Shown: piece by piece, positions 62,410-64,000 of the stretch
Position numbering within the stretch: the stretch's first letter is position 1
How the letters are laid out: each line of letters starts with the position of its first letter
DNA from: Vanilla planifolia
Taxonomy: Eukaryota > Streptophyta > Magnoliopsida > Asparagales > Orchidaceae
Length of the DNA stretch: 64,000 bases
NCBI GenBank assembly: GCA_023846275.1
Contig: CM043871.1
Span: 26,132,569-26,196,568, forward strand
Reading direction: 5' to 3'
Position numbers and translations under genes: made by a program
Notes under the pieces: model-generated
Told to the model about the DNA's origin: nothing
Databases searched by the model: none
Seen by the model: the letters and a program-made list of their open reading frames with translations, nothing else

Positions 62410-64000
62410 CTGCTTGTAAACGGCCAACTCATGCACGTAAGCAATAATAAAGGCAAGGCTTTCACCTCATGCAGCTCTTAGTCAGAAACAAGTTATTGAA
62501 GAAGTCACAAAGATAAAAATTAAATTGTACAAAAGAATCTTCCATGTTGATGAGTGAAAAGATTCAGTCAGTAAAAGATTCTTTCATTGTGATTTGGTCT
62601 GTAAGATAAGGTTCATCACCCTTTTATGAAATTTTGCCAGTTAAATGGTGGAGCTTTTGATAACAAAAAGCACACAATTTATCAATCCACGTGTGAAATA
62701 CAAACAATCACAGGCAAACAAGCATATATATTGATAAGTAAAATTGAGAATAGATTTTAATCCTACATTATAAATTGAATGTAATATTATAATTTTAATA
62801 TAAAATTAATATAATTCTTATTTATAGGTATAAGTTTTTAAATTATTAGATATCTATCTAAATATATATTGGTTCTAACGTGGGTTCCAAATCATTGTAA
62901 CTCCTTTCCAAGTGATATCAAAACTGATAGCTCGACTCTGATCAAGTGATTCAATCGATGGCTCGTCTTTAGCTTTCTTTTCACCATGGTTAAGTAGACT
63001 TTGGTGAACTCATACTGCATCTTCACATGATTGAACAAGTCCTAATATATATGATAATTATGTTGATTAAACTTTTGTGGAACCACATAAGCTTTTCTAA
63101 GTAACTAGCACATGACTATTGTGGTTTGGTCATCCATTGATAAACAATTAGTGCAATCCACATGCAATGTGAATGTGATAGAATATTTGTGGTGCTTAAG
63201 GTGTTACTTGACTAAGCTAATCAAAAGATTTTAGAACCAAAGGATGAAATGCTGGAAAACATAGATAAGATTAAAGTGACCACTACCTCCAAGTGAAAAT
63301 AGATTTAATCACATATTATAAGTTGAGTACAGCATTGAAATCTTAATATTAAAGTGACCACTACCTACAAGCTTAAACTTTTGAATTATTAGGTGTTTAA
63401 CATGATGCTTGACTCATTTAGTTAGAAGGTTTAAGAACCAAAAGGAGTGATGGGCAATTTAGATGAAATTCTCAATTGAGGGAAAGATTTATTGCATATG
63501 AGTTAAAATAGATTTAATCATAAATTATAAATTGAGTATGGTATTGAAACCTTAAGATACAATTAATGTGATTTTTACCTATAAGTTTGAAACTCTTGAG
63601 TTATTGGGTATCTACCTAAATGCATAATATTAGGCCTAACTTGAGCTTAATTGGTACAACACCTTTAACATATATTGATATTATGATGAGTTGAAGCCTT
63701 AATGGTATACTATTTGCATGGAAATAACTCTAATAATAATATAAAACAAAAGTTGGTAGTTAATACAAACATTATTTTTATTGAACTCTTCTAGTATCAA
63801 TACAAAAATCAAAATCTCATTCAACTATGATAGAAAGCTAGCATACAAAGCACAACTTTTTGTATATTTGACAAATAAGAATTTTTTATATCAAAAAGTT
63901 AAACAAAATATCACTTCGAAAGGCTCCACTTGGAAAAAAAAAACATAAAGATGTTCGAAATATACAAACCTTTCCTCTACAAAATGTGAAAGATATTTTT
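62410..64000. other. Presumed first intron / upstream region of the S1FA-like gene
   Basis: AT-rich, no coding exon recognised. It contains three diverged copies of one module (separate entry) and a segment AAGTGATATCAAAACTGATA near 62910 that resembles sequence next to retroelement LTRs. Confidence 0.5.
62745..63640. repeat. Three diverged copies of a ~120-bp module
   Basis: Copies near 62745-62870, 63296-63400 and 63495-63630 share AAnATAGATTTnAATC, ATTATAAnTTGAnTnnnnTATTG, CTTAAnAT, ACCTAnAAGnTTnAA and ATTATTnGGTnT/TATCTACCTAAAT. A related order of words occurs in 28870-29040 and its inverted twin. Confidence 0.55.

Overview
The window looks like a nuclear segment of a flowering plant. 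It is strongly AT-rich, the genes are split by canonical GT-AG introns, and all four recognisable protein genes belong to plant or general eukaryotic families. A GC-rich first exon in the leukotriene A4 hydrolase-like gene leans towards a monocot, but this is inference and no species can be named.

Layout. (1) 1-11591, minus strand: a secretory/membrane protein gene of the plant DUF7953 type. Its signal-peptide exon (11531-11591) is separated by a ~10 kb repeat-filled intron from exons at 1318-1493 and 470-659, and the gene runs off the left edge. (2) 11.6-22.6 kb: gene-free AT-rich DNA with tandem duplications and very long TA microsatellites. (3) 22600-26865, plus strand: a complete four-exon M1 aminopeptidase / leukotriene A4 hydrolase homologue of 617 codons with all catalytic residues visible. 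(4) 26.8-47.6 kb: a repeat-rich accessory region. Its core is a ~2.5 kb inverted repeat (about 26791-29400 against 40235-42715) that begins inside the last exon of the hydrolase gene, so the 3' end of that gene is copied, inverted, about 14 kb away. Partial copies of the same 3' end recur at about 27444 and 38480. Interleaved with them is a small-gene family starting MGCFQSK or MSYFPSK. One member (29461-29787, minus) is intact and four are broken. LINE (L1-type) reverse-transcriptase remnants lie in the same blocks. (5) 47659-61430, minus strand: a plant-specific gene of at least ten exons with the motifs LRKSLAWNPAFF and LRMPSPSLGFF. It has introns of 5.4 and 4.9 kb (the latter holds a Ty1/copia polymerase remnant), two introns whose lengths are multiples of three around a 30-nt exon, and a stretch with in-frame stops that makes its integrity uncertain. 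(6) 62191-62409, minus: the main exon of an S1FA-family small protein. Its first exon was not found and is probably beyond the right edge.

The genes do not form an obvious pathway. The noteworthy structure is the accessory region, where a host gene end, a small lipidation-motif gene family and LINE debris have been duplicated together in both orientations. All similarities were judged by eye; no alignments or searches were run.
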